A stretch of DNA of 64,000 nt from a virus: IMG/VR virus record IMGVR_UViG_3300008114_000003, positions 62,001-126,000 of that record. One strand, written 5' to 3'. The notes below the pieces were generated by a model that was not told the origin of the DNA, searched no databases, and worked only from the letters and a program-made list of their open reading frames with translations. This document shows, piece after piece, positions 7,533-16,021 of this stretch. The position numbers and the translations under genes were made by a program. Each line of letters starts with the position of its first letter. The first letter of the stretch is position 1.

Positions 7533-7760
7533 ATGGGAAGAATTAAAGATTTAGTAATTGAGTTACAAAATGAGTTTGGTTATAATATGGAATTCTTACC
7601 AGAAGATTTCAATATGGATGAATATTTAGCAAAGAGAGCTCAAGAAGTAGAAGTTAAACCATTACCATTATCGAGTGTTGATAGAGATACTTTGAATTTT
7701 GCAACTAAAGTAACATACGAACCTTTATTTTGTGACAAAGTAAAATCAAAAAATAAGTAA
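7533..7760 (+). CDS. hypothetical protein, 75 aa
   Basis: Start chosen at MGRIKDLVIELQNEFGYN, downstream of the TATATTTG promoter at 7500-7507; a longer frame would begin upstream of that promoter. Helical N-terminus followed by a polar tail (KPLPLSSVDRDTLNF). Function not recognised. A strong terminator follows. Confidence 0.6.
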   Translation: MGRIKDLVIELQNEFGYNMEFLPEDFNMDEYLAKRAQEVEVKPLPLSSVDRDTLNFATKVTYEPLFCDKVKSKNK

Positions 7761-7782
7761 AAAAACTTTCATATTTTCTTAT

Positions 7783-7811
7783 AAAAGTCTCTAAAACAGA
7801 GACTTTTTTTT
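7783..7811 (+). terminator. intrinsic terminator
   Basis: Stem AAAAGTCTCT / AGAGACTTTT with a 5-nt loop and an extended T tract. Confidence 0.85.
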
Positions 7812-7818
7812 ATTTTCT

Positions 7819-7828
7819 TTAATATATA
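7819..7828 (+). promoter_or_regulatory. TTAATATATA-N4-ATG start motif
   Basis: TTAATATATA, spacer GAAT, ATG at 7833; it follows directly on the terminator of the preceding gene, so this gene needs its own promoter here. Confidence 0.55.
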
Positions 7829-7832
7829 GAAT

Positions 7833-8177
7833 ATGAAGGAAATAAAGGGATTTGAAGTTGTGCATTTAAAACCAAACGCACAAAATTTAGAAATGTGGAT
7901 AGCATATGACATTGAAAGTAAAATGGCTATTGGACACATTTTCATGACTATTGAAAATAATCAAAAGATAAAATTCTTAGATGCTTGGGTTGATGAGGAT
8001 CACCGAAGAAAAGGAATATTCAGATCTCTGTGGGACACCAGATGGGACTTTGTAAATCAAAATTACAAAGGATATCTTGTTTATGCTTGGTGTAAAGATA
8101 CTTCTCTTCCTCTTCTATTAGAGAAAGGTTTCGAACCAGGTGAAATAGTTACTTATGTAGAAAAATTTATAAACTAA
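7833..8177 (+). CDS. GNAT-family N-acetyltransferase-like protein
   Basis: 114 aa. Motif A of the GNAT fold is visible as DAWVDEDHRRKGIFRSLWD (residues ~49-67), where the R-R-K-G-I turn binds the acetyl-CoA pyrophosphate. The C-terminal LLLEKGFEPGE matches the usual terminal strand region. It is short for the family. The substrate cannot be told. Confidence 0.75.
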   Translation: MKEIKGFEVVHLKPNAQNLEMWIAYDIESKMAIGHIFMTIENNQKIKFLDAWVDEDHRRKGIFRSLWDTRWDFVNQNYKGYLVYAWCKDTSLPLLLEKGFEPGEIVTYVEKFIN

Positions 8178-8218
8178 AATATCTTTTAAATATATACTAA
8201 TAAATAAAAGTATATACT

Positions 8219-8398
8219 ATGCCAGCAAAAGATAAAATGTTTTCATTAAGACTTCCAGCAAAATTTTTAGAAGAATATAAAGAATTTTGTGATGAACATT
8301 CTATAAACATCTCTAAAAGGATTAGAAAATTCATGGAGAAGGACTTAGAAGCTTGGAGAATTAGAAAACAACAAATGAATAACAAAAATAGTAATTAA
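8219..8398 (+). CDS. ribbon-helix-helix-like small DNA-binding protein
   Basis: 59 aa: MPAKDKMFSLRLPAKFLEEY, then helices ending RKQQMNNKNSN. A short beta strand (MFSLRLP) followed by two helices (FLEEYKEFCDEH, ISKRIRKFMEKDL) fits the MetJ/Arc ribbon-helix-helix fold. A phage transcription regulator is plausible. Its 3' end overlaps the convergent GIY-YIG gene by 4 nt. Confidence 0.6.
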   Translation: MPAKDKMFSLRLPAKFLEEYKEFCDEHSINISKRIRKFMEKDLEAWRIRKQQMNNKNSN

Positions 8399-9141
8399 AA
8401 ATAATCAGATTTATAAACCCATTTGTAACCACAATGGGTTTTTCTCTTACCATTACAAACATTTATAACATTAGATTTTTGATATCCAGCTTTTTCAATA
8501 TCAACTAAACTTACCCATTCACAAATAAGGTTATTATCCATATCTAATTGTAGTATTATATCTTTAGATTTTCCATAATTCCAAGATTTTTTACCTTTTT
8601 TCGAATCCGAAATTTTATTCTTAGTTTCATTTGATAATTTCTTACCAAGATTTATATCCCTCAATTTAGCTTTGGTATCTTCTGATAATACTTTACCTCT
8701 TTGTGATTCGGACATCTTTTTCTTAGTCTCATCTGATGTTACTCTATCCTTTCTAGCCAATCTTAATTTCTTTTTAGTTTCTTCCGTGTGTTTCTTTCCC
8801 CACATAGGATGGTTTTCACCAGAGACATCTCTACCAAAAAAACCATTTACCATTGCAAGAGACTCATTTATATAATCTTTTGAATTAACTACATCAAACT
8901 CTATATGTAGTTTCAATTCTTCTGATAGTGCATCTAATCTTGTATCATGATATGATAATATTTGTATTTTAAATAAATGTATATTATTATCTATTTCATC
9001 ATAGAATATTTTTCTATATTTAATTGATCTTATACTACCAAAATATTTTCCAGATTTTATTTTCTCTTCCGATGTAGATCCTATATAAAATTTAGGCAAT
9101 TTATATCCACTATAAGTGACTAAGTATGTAACATATTTCAT
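8395..9141 (-). CDS. GIY-YIG homing endonuclease with NUMOD repeats
   Basis: 248 aa. The N-terminal GIY-YIG-type nuclease begins YVTYLVTYSG ... FYIGSTSEE. Residues ~100-185 hold several NUMOD3 DNA-binding repeats (HPMWGKKHTEETKKK, SDETKKKMSESQRGK, SEDTKAKLR, SNETKNKISDSKKGK). The C-terminus is a NUMOD1/IENR1-type helix-turn-helix (ISLVDIEKAGYQKSNVINVC-like, ending CGYKWVYK). It is free-standing between a virion gene and small genes. TTTATATATA sits 4 nt upstream of the ATG (9146-9155). Confidence 0.9.
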   Translation of the reverse strand: MKYVTYLVTYSGYKLPKFYIGSTSEEKIKSGKYFGSIRSIKYRKIFYDEIDNNIHLFKIQILSYHDTRLDALSEELKLHIEFDVVNSKDYINESLAMVNGFFGRDVSGENHPMWGKKHTEETKKKLRLARKDRVTSDETKKKMSESQRGKVLSEDTKAKLRDINLGKKLSNETKNKISDSKKGKKSWNYGKSKDIILQLDMDNNLICEWVSLVDIEKAGYQKSNVINVCNGKRKTHCGYKWVYKSDYF

Positions 9142-9188
9142 ATACTATATATAAAAAGTATAACTACCTACTTGTATTATCCAAAACT

Positions 9189-11426
9189 TTATTCATAAGA
9201 TGGGAATTTAGGTAAAAAAATTCGAGAATTCGCATTATCTGCGAATATTAAGTGTTTAGAATCATCTCCTATTATATACATATTAAGTATCTTATTGTGA
9301 TAACTTTCTGGTATAATATCATTAAATAATCTAATATTAGTTACTTTCATATCTGATCCAATCAATTTACAAGTATTGATTGTATCACTTTCGATTAGAT
9401 ATTCAAATGGTGTTATATCAGTTGTGTTATAATACACTTTTCTTAATATTGTACTAATTAAAGATCCTGCTCTTGATTCATCATCAACATTTCTCTTATA
9501 AATCCATTGATCAATCTTTCTTTGTCTTTGGTCAATATTAATAGTATAACAATACCAAACTCCTTCTTCTAAAGCCACAGTATCATTTGTCTCATAACCC
9601 ATTAAATCAAAAGTATAAGTATCAGAGTTTAAAGTAACTGTAATTTTATCATTCTTTAAATCAAATTTATAACCTTGATTTGTAGCATCATTATAATTTG
9701 TAAATAAATTATAATTATCATCTATTACATAATTATGTATATTAAACCATATATAATATGATAGATTGTCGGATTCTCTTAAATAATTTCTCATATTCAA
9801 ATATTGAACACCTACTTCACCAAAAGTAATTGAAGCTAAGTCATAATTAGAACGTGATACAATAGTTGATGAATTTTCAATTAACTCTTTATCTATTGCA
9901 GCTGTATAAGATAGTCTTATAGGATCTTTAGTAAGAGGTGCTAATTGTTCTTTATTTGCAATAGCGTTTTTAGCTTCATTAATATCATTCCCGAATAATT
10001 CATCAATTGTACTATTCTTAGTTAACTTATCAACAGTTTGTTTAACATCATTATTAGAGTAATTGATATTTGCTGATTTGTTGAATTTTTTCAATATTAA
10101 TTTGTAATAAACAGCAGAGTTGTTAAAATTTCTAAATTGCTGTGCATGATCTACTGTAAATAATCTATTTATGTCACAGAAATAAAGAAAATCTTCTTTA
10201 GCTGGTCTTCTTTGTGGACCAAATATTTCTTTAAACTGTTGCTTAGTTATATGAACCTGCATAGTTTCAAATAGATTTAAATCAAATTGATTCATCACTA
10301 TTTGAGAGTCAGGAAAGTTGTTTTGATCGACAGAAACTTTTAAATCTCCTTGACAAACAACATTATATAATTGATATTCATTAAATATTTTATCTTCACC
10401 TTTTTTATCTGGATCTGTAGCAAAATAAATTACTTTATGACCAAATACTTGTTGAGCATCATTACTTAACTTTTGTAGTAAATTCATTGCTGAATTTTGT
10501 TGATATGGATTATATAGATTTGCTTTATCATCAGTTGATAACTGAGGTAAATTACTACCATCCGTAGCACAATTCTGACCATTAATACCTGTTGTATTTG
10601 AAGCTGGTACAAAATTCCCGTTAGCGTCTGTGTAACCCAACATATTAGACTGACAACATTCTCTAATTCCAAATAAATTTGTTTTAAAATAATCTTTACT
10701 AACATTTTGAAAGTCACCAATTAAGTTAATATCTTGTATAGTTACTGTTGAATTTGAGTTATTTGTTATACTATATTCTATTTGAAAAAATCTAATTGGA
10801 TTTATTCTCAATGTTGAAATGTTTTGTGTTGTTAAAAACTCCCAGTTAGACCATGTTTTACTATTATCTTGTGAAAATCTATATTTAATATCAACATTAG
10901 TTAAGTTACTACCAGATATTATTTCTATATCAGTTATTCTAAAAACTTTATAAATAAAAGGAGCTTTCATTATAATTGTTTTACCAGATGCAATACTTAT
11001 TGTCGAACCATCGGTTACTTCTTCTCTTTCTAATTCACCCTCTAATGAATATTCCAAAAGCTTAACATTTCCAATATCAGAAGTACCAGTTCTAACCCAT
11101 TTAATCTCTAAATACATCGGAAATGCAGCCGACCAATCAGGAAAGTTTTCAAAATATTTTGTTAAATCTAACCAAGCAGACCAATCATAACCATTTCTAG
11201 ATATTCTATAATAATGTTTTAAATATCTAGTTGGTGTTAATCCTAAAGTATCATAACTAAATTTTGTAAATCTCTTAACATTTTGTAAATTTGGAAAAGA
11301 TAAAATATATTCACTATCTATACTTGTAAATATAGGAGTAGCATTTGATGCTGTAGCAGAAGCTGTTATATCAAATTTATTTGATATTAATATTTTACCA
11401 GCTAACTCGTCATATTTTATTTGCAT
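9189..11426 (-). CDS. large virion structural protein (tail/baseplate-type) with LamG-like C-terminal region
   Basis: 745 aa. The N-terminal ~250 residues contain repeated strands with paired motifs (RYLKHYYRISRNGYDWSAW; YRFSQDNSKTWSNWE), typical of fibronectin/carbohydrate-binding-like beta sandwiches in phage tail proteins. The middle includes GIRECCQSNMLGYTDANGN. The C-terminal ~200 residues look like a concanavalin/LamG-type sandwich (WFNIHNYV ... GVWYCYTINIDQRQRKIDQW). No enzymatic motif seen. TTAATATATA-N4-ATG precedes the start (11431-11440). The exact virion role is inferred from size and composition. Confidence 0.6.
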   Translation of the reverse strand: MQIKYDELAGKILISNKFDITASATASNATPIFTSIDSEYILSFPNLQNVKRFTKFSYDTLGLTPTRYLKHYYRISRNGYDWSAWLDLTKYFENFPDWSAAFPMYLEIKWVRTGTSDIGNVKLLEYSLEGELEREEVTDGSTISIASGKTIIMKAPFIYKVFRITDIEIISGSNLTNVDIKYRFSQDNSKTWSNWEFLTTQNISTLRINPIRFFQIEYSITNNSNSTVTIQDINLIGDFQNVSKDYFKTNLFGIRECCQSNMLGYTDANGNFVPASNTTGINGQNCATDGSNLPQLSTDDKANLYNPYQQNSAMNLLQKLSNDAQQVFGHKVIYFATDPDKKGEDKIFNEYQLYNVVCQGDLKVSVDQNNFPDSQIVMNQFDLNLFETMQVHITKQQFKEIFGPQRRPAKEDFLYFCDINRLFTVDHAQQFRNFNNSAVYYKLILKKFNKSANINYSNNDVKQTVDKLTKNSTIDELFGNDINEAKNAIANKEQLAPLTKDPIRLSYTAAIDKELIENSSTIVSRSNYDLASITFGEVGVQYLNMRNYLRESDNLSYYIWFNIHNYVIDDNYNLFTNYNDATNQGYKFDLKNDKITVTLNSDTYTFDLMGYETNDTVALEEGVWYCYTINIDQRQRKIDQWIYKRNVDDESRAGSLISTILRKVYYNTTDITPFEYLIESDTINTCKLIGSDMKVTNIRLFNDIIPESYHNKILNMYIIGDDSKHLIFADNANSRIFLPKFPSYE

Positions 11427-11430
11427 AACA

Positions 11431-11440
11431 TATATATTAA
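11431..11440 (-). promoter_or_regulatory. TTAATATATA-N4-ATG start motif
   Basis: Decamer exactly 4 nt before the ATG of the 745-aa virion gene; a structural (late-type) gene under this motif supports a late-promoter reading. Confidence 0.55.
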
Positions 11441-11510
11441 ATTATAAAACTTACTTAAATTTTTTATTTAAAATAATTCTAAATAATTTTGTGGATAAAT
11501 AAATAATATC

Positions 11511-11518
11511 TATATTTG
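11511..11518 (+). promoter_or_regulatory. Bacteroidota-type -7 promoter element
   Basis: TATATTTG about 31 nt before the peptidase ATG at 11550; fits TAnnTTTG. Confidence 0.6.
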
Positions 11519-11549
11519 TATTATAAATAAGAAACTAAAAAAAAGAGCG

Positions 11550-12785
11550 ATGAATATCAAAGAGAAATTTTTAGAATTAACATCAAGAACATATCCAAAT
11601 GGTACAGAAGAACAATTGTTTCCAATTCTACATTCTACTGTTGATGGTTTACAAACTGATGAATTCGGTAACCTCTTTATTAAGATAGGTGAGAGTGACG
11701 TGATGTTTACATCACACTTAGATACTGCTACTTCCGCTTTATCTCCAGTAAAACACGTTATTGAAGAAAACATAATCAAAACAGATGGTACTTCTATCTT
11801 AGGTGCTGATGATAAAGCTGGTGTGACTATTATGTTGTATATGATTAAAAACAACATCCCAGGTCTTTACTACTTTTTCTTAGGTGAAGAAGTTGGTTGT
11901 ATCGGTTCTAAGAAAGTTGCTGAAGTTCAAAAGAAAGAAAAAATTGAAGGTATTAACAAAGTTGTTTCTTTTGATAGACGTGGTACTTCTTCAATTATCA
12001 CACACCAAACTTCTAGACGTTGTTGTTCAGAAGAATTCGGTGAAGCTCTTTCTAAACAATTCAATGAAGTTGAATCAACATTTGATTATAAAAATGACGA
12101 TACTGGTGTTTTAACTGACTCTGTACAATTTATCTCAATCTATCCAGAGTGTACAAACATTTCAGTTGGTTATTATAGTGAACACACTTTTTCCGAAAGA
12201 CAAGATATTGATCACTTAACAAAATTAGCTGAAGCTTGTTTAAAAGTAAATTGGGCTGAACTTCCAGTTAAACGTGACCCTTCTGTTACAGAATATAAAT
12301 CATACAAAAGCTACGGATCTTACTGGGATGATGATTACGGTTATGGATATGGTAGAAGTTACACATCTTCTTGGAATTCTACAAGTGTGAGTAAAGTTAA
12401 AACAGAAAATGTTTGGTTCCACGATAGAAAATACAACTACTTGTCTAAAGTAGAGATTGAATCTTTATCTAAGAAAGTTGTGTCAGTTGATTTATGTAAA
12501 GAGCGTATCTCTTATGAGCAAAACTTAATTGAAGATTTACTTGTATCATTGGATATTGAGTATATTGATACTGAATGGGATGGTTTCAAATTAACAGTTT
12601 ACTACAAATTGAACCACAAAACAGATTGTACACGTAACGACTTGTTAGAGTACTTACCTGAATTAGACTACTCAAATGGTGATGATTTAGGTGAAGCAAC
12701 AGTTACTCCTGGTGGAAACTTACCAAGTAAAACTGATGATGAATATGATTGGGGAGCTTGGGGTGGTTACTGTGACTCTTTCTAA
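11550..12785 (+). CDS. M20/M42-like zinc aminopeptidase
   Basis: 411 aa. The di-metal ligand set of the co-catalytic peptidase clan is readable in order: SHLDT (His56, Asp58), LGADDKAG (Asp87, bridging), FLGEEVGCIGS (Glu113/Glu114), VSFDRRG, and a late His in YYSEHTFSERQD. Residues ~240-270 are a Tyr/Ser/Gly-rich insert (SYWDDDYGYGYGRSY), followed by a ~140-aa C-terminal extension ending in acidic and Trp/Gly-rich sequence, not seen in ordinary family members. It likely cleaves N-terminal residues or small peptides. Upstream is a host-type promoter and downstream a strong terminator, so it is monocistronic. Confidence 0.85.
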   Translation: MNIKEKFLELTSRTYPNGTEEQLFPILHSTVDGLQTDEFGNLFIKIGESDVMFTSHLDTATSALSPVKHVIEENIIKTDGTSILGADDKAGVTIMLYMIKNNIPGLYYFFLGEEVGCIGSKKVAEVQKKEKIEGINKVVSFDRRGTSSIITHQTSRRCCSEEFGEALSKQFNEVESTFDYKNDDTGVLTDSVQFISIYPECTNISVGYYSEHTFSERQDIDHLTKLAEACLKVNWAELPVKRDPSVTEYKSYKSYGSYWDDDYGYGYGRSYTSSWNSTSVSKVKTENVWFHDRKYNYLSKVEIESLSKKVVSVDLCKERISYEQNLIEDLLVSLDIEYIDTEWDGFKLTVYYKLNHKTDCTRNDLLEYLPELDYSNGDDLGEATVTPGGNLPSKTDDEYDWGAWGGYCDSF

Positions 12786-12796
12786 TAATAACTAAT

Positions 12797-12828
12797 GAAA
12801 AAGACTGATCTAAAAATCAGTCTTTTTC
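12797..12828 (+). terminator. intrinsic terminator
   Basis: Perfect 13-bp stem GAAAAAGACTGAT / ATCAGTCTTTTTC with a short A-rich loop, directly after the peptidase gene. Confidence 0.85.
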
Positions 12829-12868
12829 ACTTTTTAATACTATAATATATATAAACAAAAGTTTTTAT

Positions 12869-13042
12869 ATGGCTAAGAATGGGGATATAATTTTTCTTGA
12901 AAGAAGGCTTCAAGAATTATTAGAGAAGGAGGATTACGAAAGAGCTGCTATCGTAAAAAGATGGATTGATGAATTAACTATTTTTTACGATAAAAAAAAG
13001 AAAATTTTGGAAGATGATTTATCTAAAAACAAACAAAGATAA
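12869..13042 (+). CDS. small UVR-motif protein, 57 aa
   Basis: MAKNGDIIFLERRLQELLEK, then EDYERAAIVKRWIDEL. The helical hairpin RLQELLEKEDYERAAIVKRW matches the UVR motif also present at 2716-3036 and in the ClpC-like protein. Nearly the whole protein is this motif plus a Lys-rich tail. It overlaps the next gene by 29 nt. Confidence 0.6.
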   Translation: MAKNGDIIFLERRLQELLEKEDYERAAIVKRWIDELTIFYDKKKKILEDDLSKNKQR

Positions 13043-13292
13043 TATAGTTTCAATTTCAAGAGAAAATATAAAAAGTCAACAAGATGAATTTCCTAGATAC
13101 GTTGAATTTGTTGATAGTGTTATTATAGAAAGTTACGATTCAATCGATACTTTGAAGTTTAAAGATATTAACCCTATAATTACAATAAACATAAATTCAA
13201 CTATTCAATATAGAGTAGAGTACAAAGGTGATCCAGATGATTTTTTAAAATCAATTATTAGAGACAACAAACTAAACGATTTATTAAAATGA
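13014..13292 (+). CDS. hypothetical protein of the C-terminal RDxKL family
   Basis: 92 aa, beta-rich, ending IIRDNKLNDLLK. The terminal R-(D/N)-x-(K/R)-(L/I)-(N/E)-x-(L/I)-L pattern recurs at the C-terminus of 13289-13633, 13617-13868, 17285-17557 and 23394-23741, and more weakly of 55277-55603. Function unknown. ATGA-type overlap with the next gene. Confidence 0.6.
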   Translation: MIYLKTNKDNIVSISRENIKSQQDEFPRYVEFVDSVIIESYDSIDTLKFKDINPIITININSTIQYRVEYKGDPDDFLKSIIRDNKLNDLLK

Positions 13293-13633
13293 TAAAAGGT
13301 AGAGTTCTTTATGATTCTGATATAAAAGATCATAATAAATTAGGAGTTTATGGTATTTTTGATACCAAAAAAGTAACTTGGGAATATTTTGTTATATCTT
13401 ATATTTCTAAAAACAATGAAATATCATTAACGGCTGAAATATGTACCTATGGAAATACAAAACCAACTTTTGATGATATTAAAAGATATGGGTTAAAAGT
13501 AAATGAAATTGAAGTTGGTAAAAAATTCATTTTAGATTATAAATCTAAATGGGAAAGTGGATTAAATGTAACAACACAAGAAGATAGAGATAGAAAACTA
13601 AACGAAATTTTAGACAATGAGAACACTAACTGA
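13289..13633 (+). CDS. hypothetical protein of the C-terminal RDxKL family
   Basis: 114 aa, alternating strands (ITLTAEICTYGN-like segments) with KFILDYKSKWESGL before the terminal tail EDRDRKLNEILDNENTN. Second of three consecutive family members that overlap one another. Confidence 0.6.
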   Translation: MIKGRVLYDSDIKDHNKLGVYGIFDTKKVTWEYFVISYISKNNEISLTAEICTYGNTKPTFDDIKRYGLKVNEIEVGKKFILDYKSKWESGLNVTTQEDRDRKLNEILDNENTN

Positions 13634-13868
13634 AATATACAATAACAAATACGATGTAAGAGAATCAGAAATTCCTAGAGAGTTTTACAAAAGCTTTCAA
13701 GAATTCATGTTTGGATCAACTTGTTACAAAGACGATTCCTCTGGTGAGGATGAATTTGTTTATTACATATCAGATTTTAAAATGTGGTATAGACTTAACA
13801 TAAAAGAAATAGAATTATACGAAAAAAGACAAGAAAGAGATGATAAAATTAATAAATTATTAGATTAA
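13617..13868 (+). CDS. hypothetical protein of the C-terminal RDxKL family
   Basis: 83 aa, ending KRQERDDKINKLLD. Contains FYKSFQEFMFGSTCYKDDSS and a strand pair (FVYYISDFKMWYRLNIKEIE). It overlaps the preceding gene by 17 nt. Confidence 0.55.
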   Translation: MRTLTEIYNNKYDVRESEIPREFYKSFQEFMFGSTCYKDDSSGEDEFVYYISDFKMWYRLNIKEIELYEKRQERDDKINKLLD

Positions 13869-13891
13869 TTTATATCATGATGTTACATGTT

Positions 13892-13901
13892 TTTATATAT
13901 A
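13892..13901 (+). promoter_or_regulatory. TTTATATATA-N4-ATG start motif
   Basis: TTTATATATA, spacer GCTT, ATG at 13906. Confidence 0.5.
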
Positions 13902-13905
13902 GCTT

Positions 13906-14358
13906 ATGTATCAAGTATTTAAAATGATATTTACACAAAATTCATATGAATTGAACAATGAGTACTCAAAATTATCTGAGCACGAAAAAGAAACAATTGC
14001 AAATATTTTACCAGATGGTTATTTTGAATTTAATGATAAATTAGAACAATTTAATTTATTTTTGATAATAACTAAAGAAGATTTAGATAGATATGCTAAA
14101 ATACTTGATGAAAATTTTATTCGTTTTAAATTAAAAAATATAACTAAGGATCTTTTAAATGGACTAGACATTCAAGAACATTTAAAAGATTATATAAATC
14201 CTTTAAATAGACATCGATTCAATACCTTTAAAATGAAGTTAGAAGAATGGATAAATCAAAATTTAGACATAGATACTATTTTAGATAGAATAAATCAAAT
14301 TGGTATTGAAAATCTAACTAAATTAGAAATAAAGTTTTTGGATAATTATAAAGTTTAA
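13906..14358 (+). CDS. hypothetical helical protein, 150 aa
   Basis: Mainly helical, Asn/Lys/Leu-rich; contains LSEHEKETIANILPDGYFEF and a C-terminal region LDTILDRINQIGIENLTKLE. No motif recognised. Preceded by the TTTATATATA start motif. Confidence 0.6.
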   Translation: MYQVFKMIFTQNSYELNNEYSKLSEHEKETIANILPDGYFEFNDKLEQFNLFLIITKEDLDRYAKILDENFIRFKLKNITKDLLNGLDIQEHLKDYINPLNRHRFNTFKMKLEEWINQNLDIDTILDRINQIGIENLTKLEIKFLDNYKV

Positions 14359-14360
14359 TG

Positions 14361-14368
14361 TATATTTG
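14361..14368 (+). promoter_or_regulatory. Bacteroidota-type -7 promoter element
   Basis: TATATTTG, 24 nt before the ATG at 14393; probably drives the 14393-16005 operon (four overlapping genes, then the kinase with its own promoter). Confidence 0.6.
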
Positions 14369-14392
14369 TAAATAACTCTAAAAAAAAATATT

Positions 14393-14560
14393 ATGAAATC
14401 ACTTTTTATTAAAGCATTAAGACCTGTTCTTCAAATTTACGCTAACTTCTTAATCACACAATTAGAAACTGATAATTTAGACTTATATGAACATTATATG
14501 TCACAAGCTGTTTTATTAGATTTCTGTGCAACTGAATACTATGATATTTATTTAGACTAA
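14393..14560 (+). CDS. hypothetical protein, 55 aa
   Basis: MKSLFIKALRPVLQIYANFL, then a polar acidic helix ending EYYDIYLD. Amphipathic helical small protein, first gene of an operon, overlapping the cREC-like gene by the shared A of TAATG. Function unknown. Confidence 0.55.
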   Translation: MKSLFIKALRPVLQIYANFLITQLETDNLDLYEHYMSQAVLLDFCATEYYDIYLD

Positions 14561-14937
14561 TGAAAAAATTATACTTAGACGATTTAAGAATACCAAAAGA
14601 CTCTATCGGATTTGTTCCAGATAATTTAAACCAATTTTATTGGGCTAACGACTGGACTATCGTTAGAAACTTTTGGGAGTTCTGTAATTATATCCAAAAG
14701 TTTGGATTACCAGACTTTATTTCTTTCGATCATGATTTAGCTGACGAACACTATGTTAGTGACGTTAACTATAATGATTATAAAGAAAAAACTGGATATG
14801 AGGCAGCAAAATGGTTAGTTGATTGGTGTTTTGATAACAAAAAATCATTACCAGATTTTGTTGTACATTCGGCTAATACTGTTGGTAAAGTAAATATTGA
14901 AAGTTATTTAAATAACGCTAAAAAACATTTACTATGA
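14560..14937 (+). CDS. cyclic-phosphate-processing receiver (cREC)-like protein A
   Basis: 125 aa. Receiver-like fold with LYLDDLRIP (double Asp, residues 4-12), WTIVRNF, GLPDFISFDHDLAD (central Asp), GYEAAKWLVDWC and the C-terminal VHSANTVGK. This pattern matches the cREC family, predicted from gene neighbourhoods to act on cyclic or terminal phosphates in RNA-repair systems. A paralogue is at 47638-48021. It lies in the same region as the polynucleotide kinase (16022). The function is predicted for the family, not proven. Confidence 0.7.
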   Translation: MKKLYLDDLRIPKDSIGFVPDNLNQFYWANDWTIVRNFWEFCNYIQKFGLPDFISFDHDLADEHYVSDVNYNDYKEKTGYEAAKWLVDWCFDNKKSLPDFVVHSANTVGKVNIESYLNNAKKHLL

Positions 14938-15245
14938 ATTTTTTAAAGGCTCACTTAGTAGCAAACATTAAAAGACTTTATAAAGATTATGAAACTAAAT
15001 TAGGATTAGATCCTAGTGTTAAATTTTTATATCTTGATGAACCAGTATTAACCACTAAGAAAAAAATTAATAGAATTAATGCTTGGTACCCATATGCTTT
15101 AGATGAAGTTGTAAATAGTGGTTGGCATGATTTAAAAGGTGGTGAGATAAAAGAGATTTGGCAAAAAATTAAAAGTAATAAAGTCTATGTTGTAAAAAAC
15201 ATTGGTGGTAAATTCTATAAAGTGAGAAAAAAAGATGATATTTAA
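14934..15245 (+). CDS. hypothetical protein, 103 aa
   Basis: Begins MNFLKAHLVANIKRLYKDYE; contains NAWYPYALDEVVNSGWHDLKGG and ends in a Lys-rich beta segment (KVYVVKNIGGKFYKVRKKDD). It overlaps the cREC-like gene by ATGA and the next gene by 11 nt. Function not recognised. Confidence 0.6.
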   Translation: MNFLKAHLVANIKRLYKDYETKLGLDPSVKFLYLDEPVLTTKKKINRINAWYPYALDEVVNSGWHDLKGGEIKEIWQKIKSNKVYVVKNIGGKFYKVRKKDDI

Positions 15246-16005
15246 TTTAAGAGATATTAACTTCTATTATAATGGTGTTAGTGAAGATCACAATGTCACA
15301 TATGATTGTGAGAATAATGGATGCCATGATGAAGGTATATGTCGTTGTGGTATGATAACAGATGTTTATATCACAGATGTTGATATTACTCGTATATCAA
15401 ATATTATTTATGATACTATCAATGATGGTGATAATGATTTATCAATAAAGAGAAATGTTAAGTTAGATCTTTTGCTAAATGGTTATGGAAAAGATATGGA
15501 TCTTTATATGATAGATCGTATTCTTAGAAAATGGAAAGTATATGATCCGAATTCTTGGGATGTTGATATTTGTGGTGGATATTATGGTCAAGAAATCGAA
15601 GATATTTTACTTAAACAAAATATCTGTGATGAATTAAACTCAGAGATAATTAAAGCTCTTTCAATTGAACCTTTAGGTGAACGAGTTGAGTATCTCTTAA
15701 AATTAGAATATAATAAAATTCTACCTGAATTAAAAGAAAGTGAATGGTCATTAGAAATTGTTGATTTGGATAAAATTATTTTTGGTAGTGAACATCATGT
15801 AAAAAAATGTAAAAAAGAGATTGAGAAAGGATCTGTAAAATACAGAGGATATTTCTATGATGATAAAAATTATAACACGGTATTAACTAAGTTAATAAGA
15901 GGTGTTGCCATTAAAAAAGGAGATAATTATAGATTGATTGATGGATACCATCGTTGTTTATCAACCGGAAATAACAGAGTTAAACTTTTGATTGCTAAAA
16001 AATAA
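15235..16005 (+). CDS. ParB-like C-terminal domain protein with N-terminal Cys cluster
   Basis: 256 aa. Residues ~24-40 contain a Cys-rich knot (CENNGCHDEGICRC). The C-terminal ~90 residues (from WSLEIVDLDKIIFG) end LIRGVAIKKGDNYRLIDGYHRCLS; the DGxHR signature preceded by hydrophobic strands is characteristic of ParB/sulfiredoxin-fold domains. Such phage proteins may be CTPases, nucleases or kinases. Function is not inferable beyond fold. Confidence 0.5.
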   Translation: MIFNLRDINFYYNGVSEDHNVTYDCENNGCHDEGICRCGMITDVYITDVDITRISNIIYDTINDGDNDLSIKRNVKLDLLLNGYGKDMDLYMIDRILRKWKVYDPNSWDVDICGGYYGQEIEDILLKQNICDELNSEIIKALSIEPLGERVEYLLKLEYNKILPELKESEWSLEIVDLDKIIFGSEHHVKKCKKEIEKGSVKYRGYFYDDKNYNTVLTKLIRGVAIKKGDNYRLIDGYHRCLSTGNNRVKLLIAKK

Positions 16006-16009
16006 TTAT

Positions 16010-16017
16010 TATATTTG
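16010..16017 (+). promoter_or_regulatory. TAnnTTTG promoter abutting a start codon (leaderless)
   Basis: TATATTTG is separated from the kinase ATG by only 4 nt (TATT), so the transcript should begin at or just before the start codon. The same layout occurs at 47625 and 60003. Confidence 0.6.
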
Positions 16018-16021
16018 TATT

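Noticed and set aside
11510-12114. Antisense 115-aa and frame-shifted 76-aa frames within the peptidase
   Set aside because: No motifs and complete overlap with the well-supported peptidase gene.
15992-16021. Longer start for the kinase (10 extra residues)
   Set aside because: It would begin inside the previous gene and upstream of the TATATTTG element adjacent to ATG 16022.
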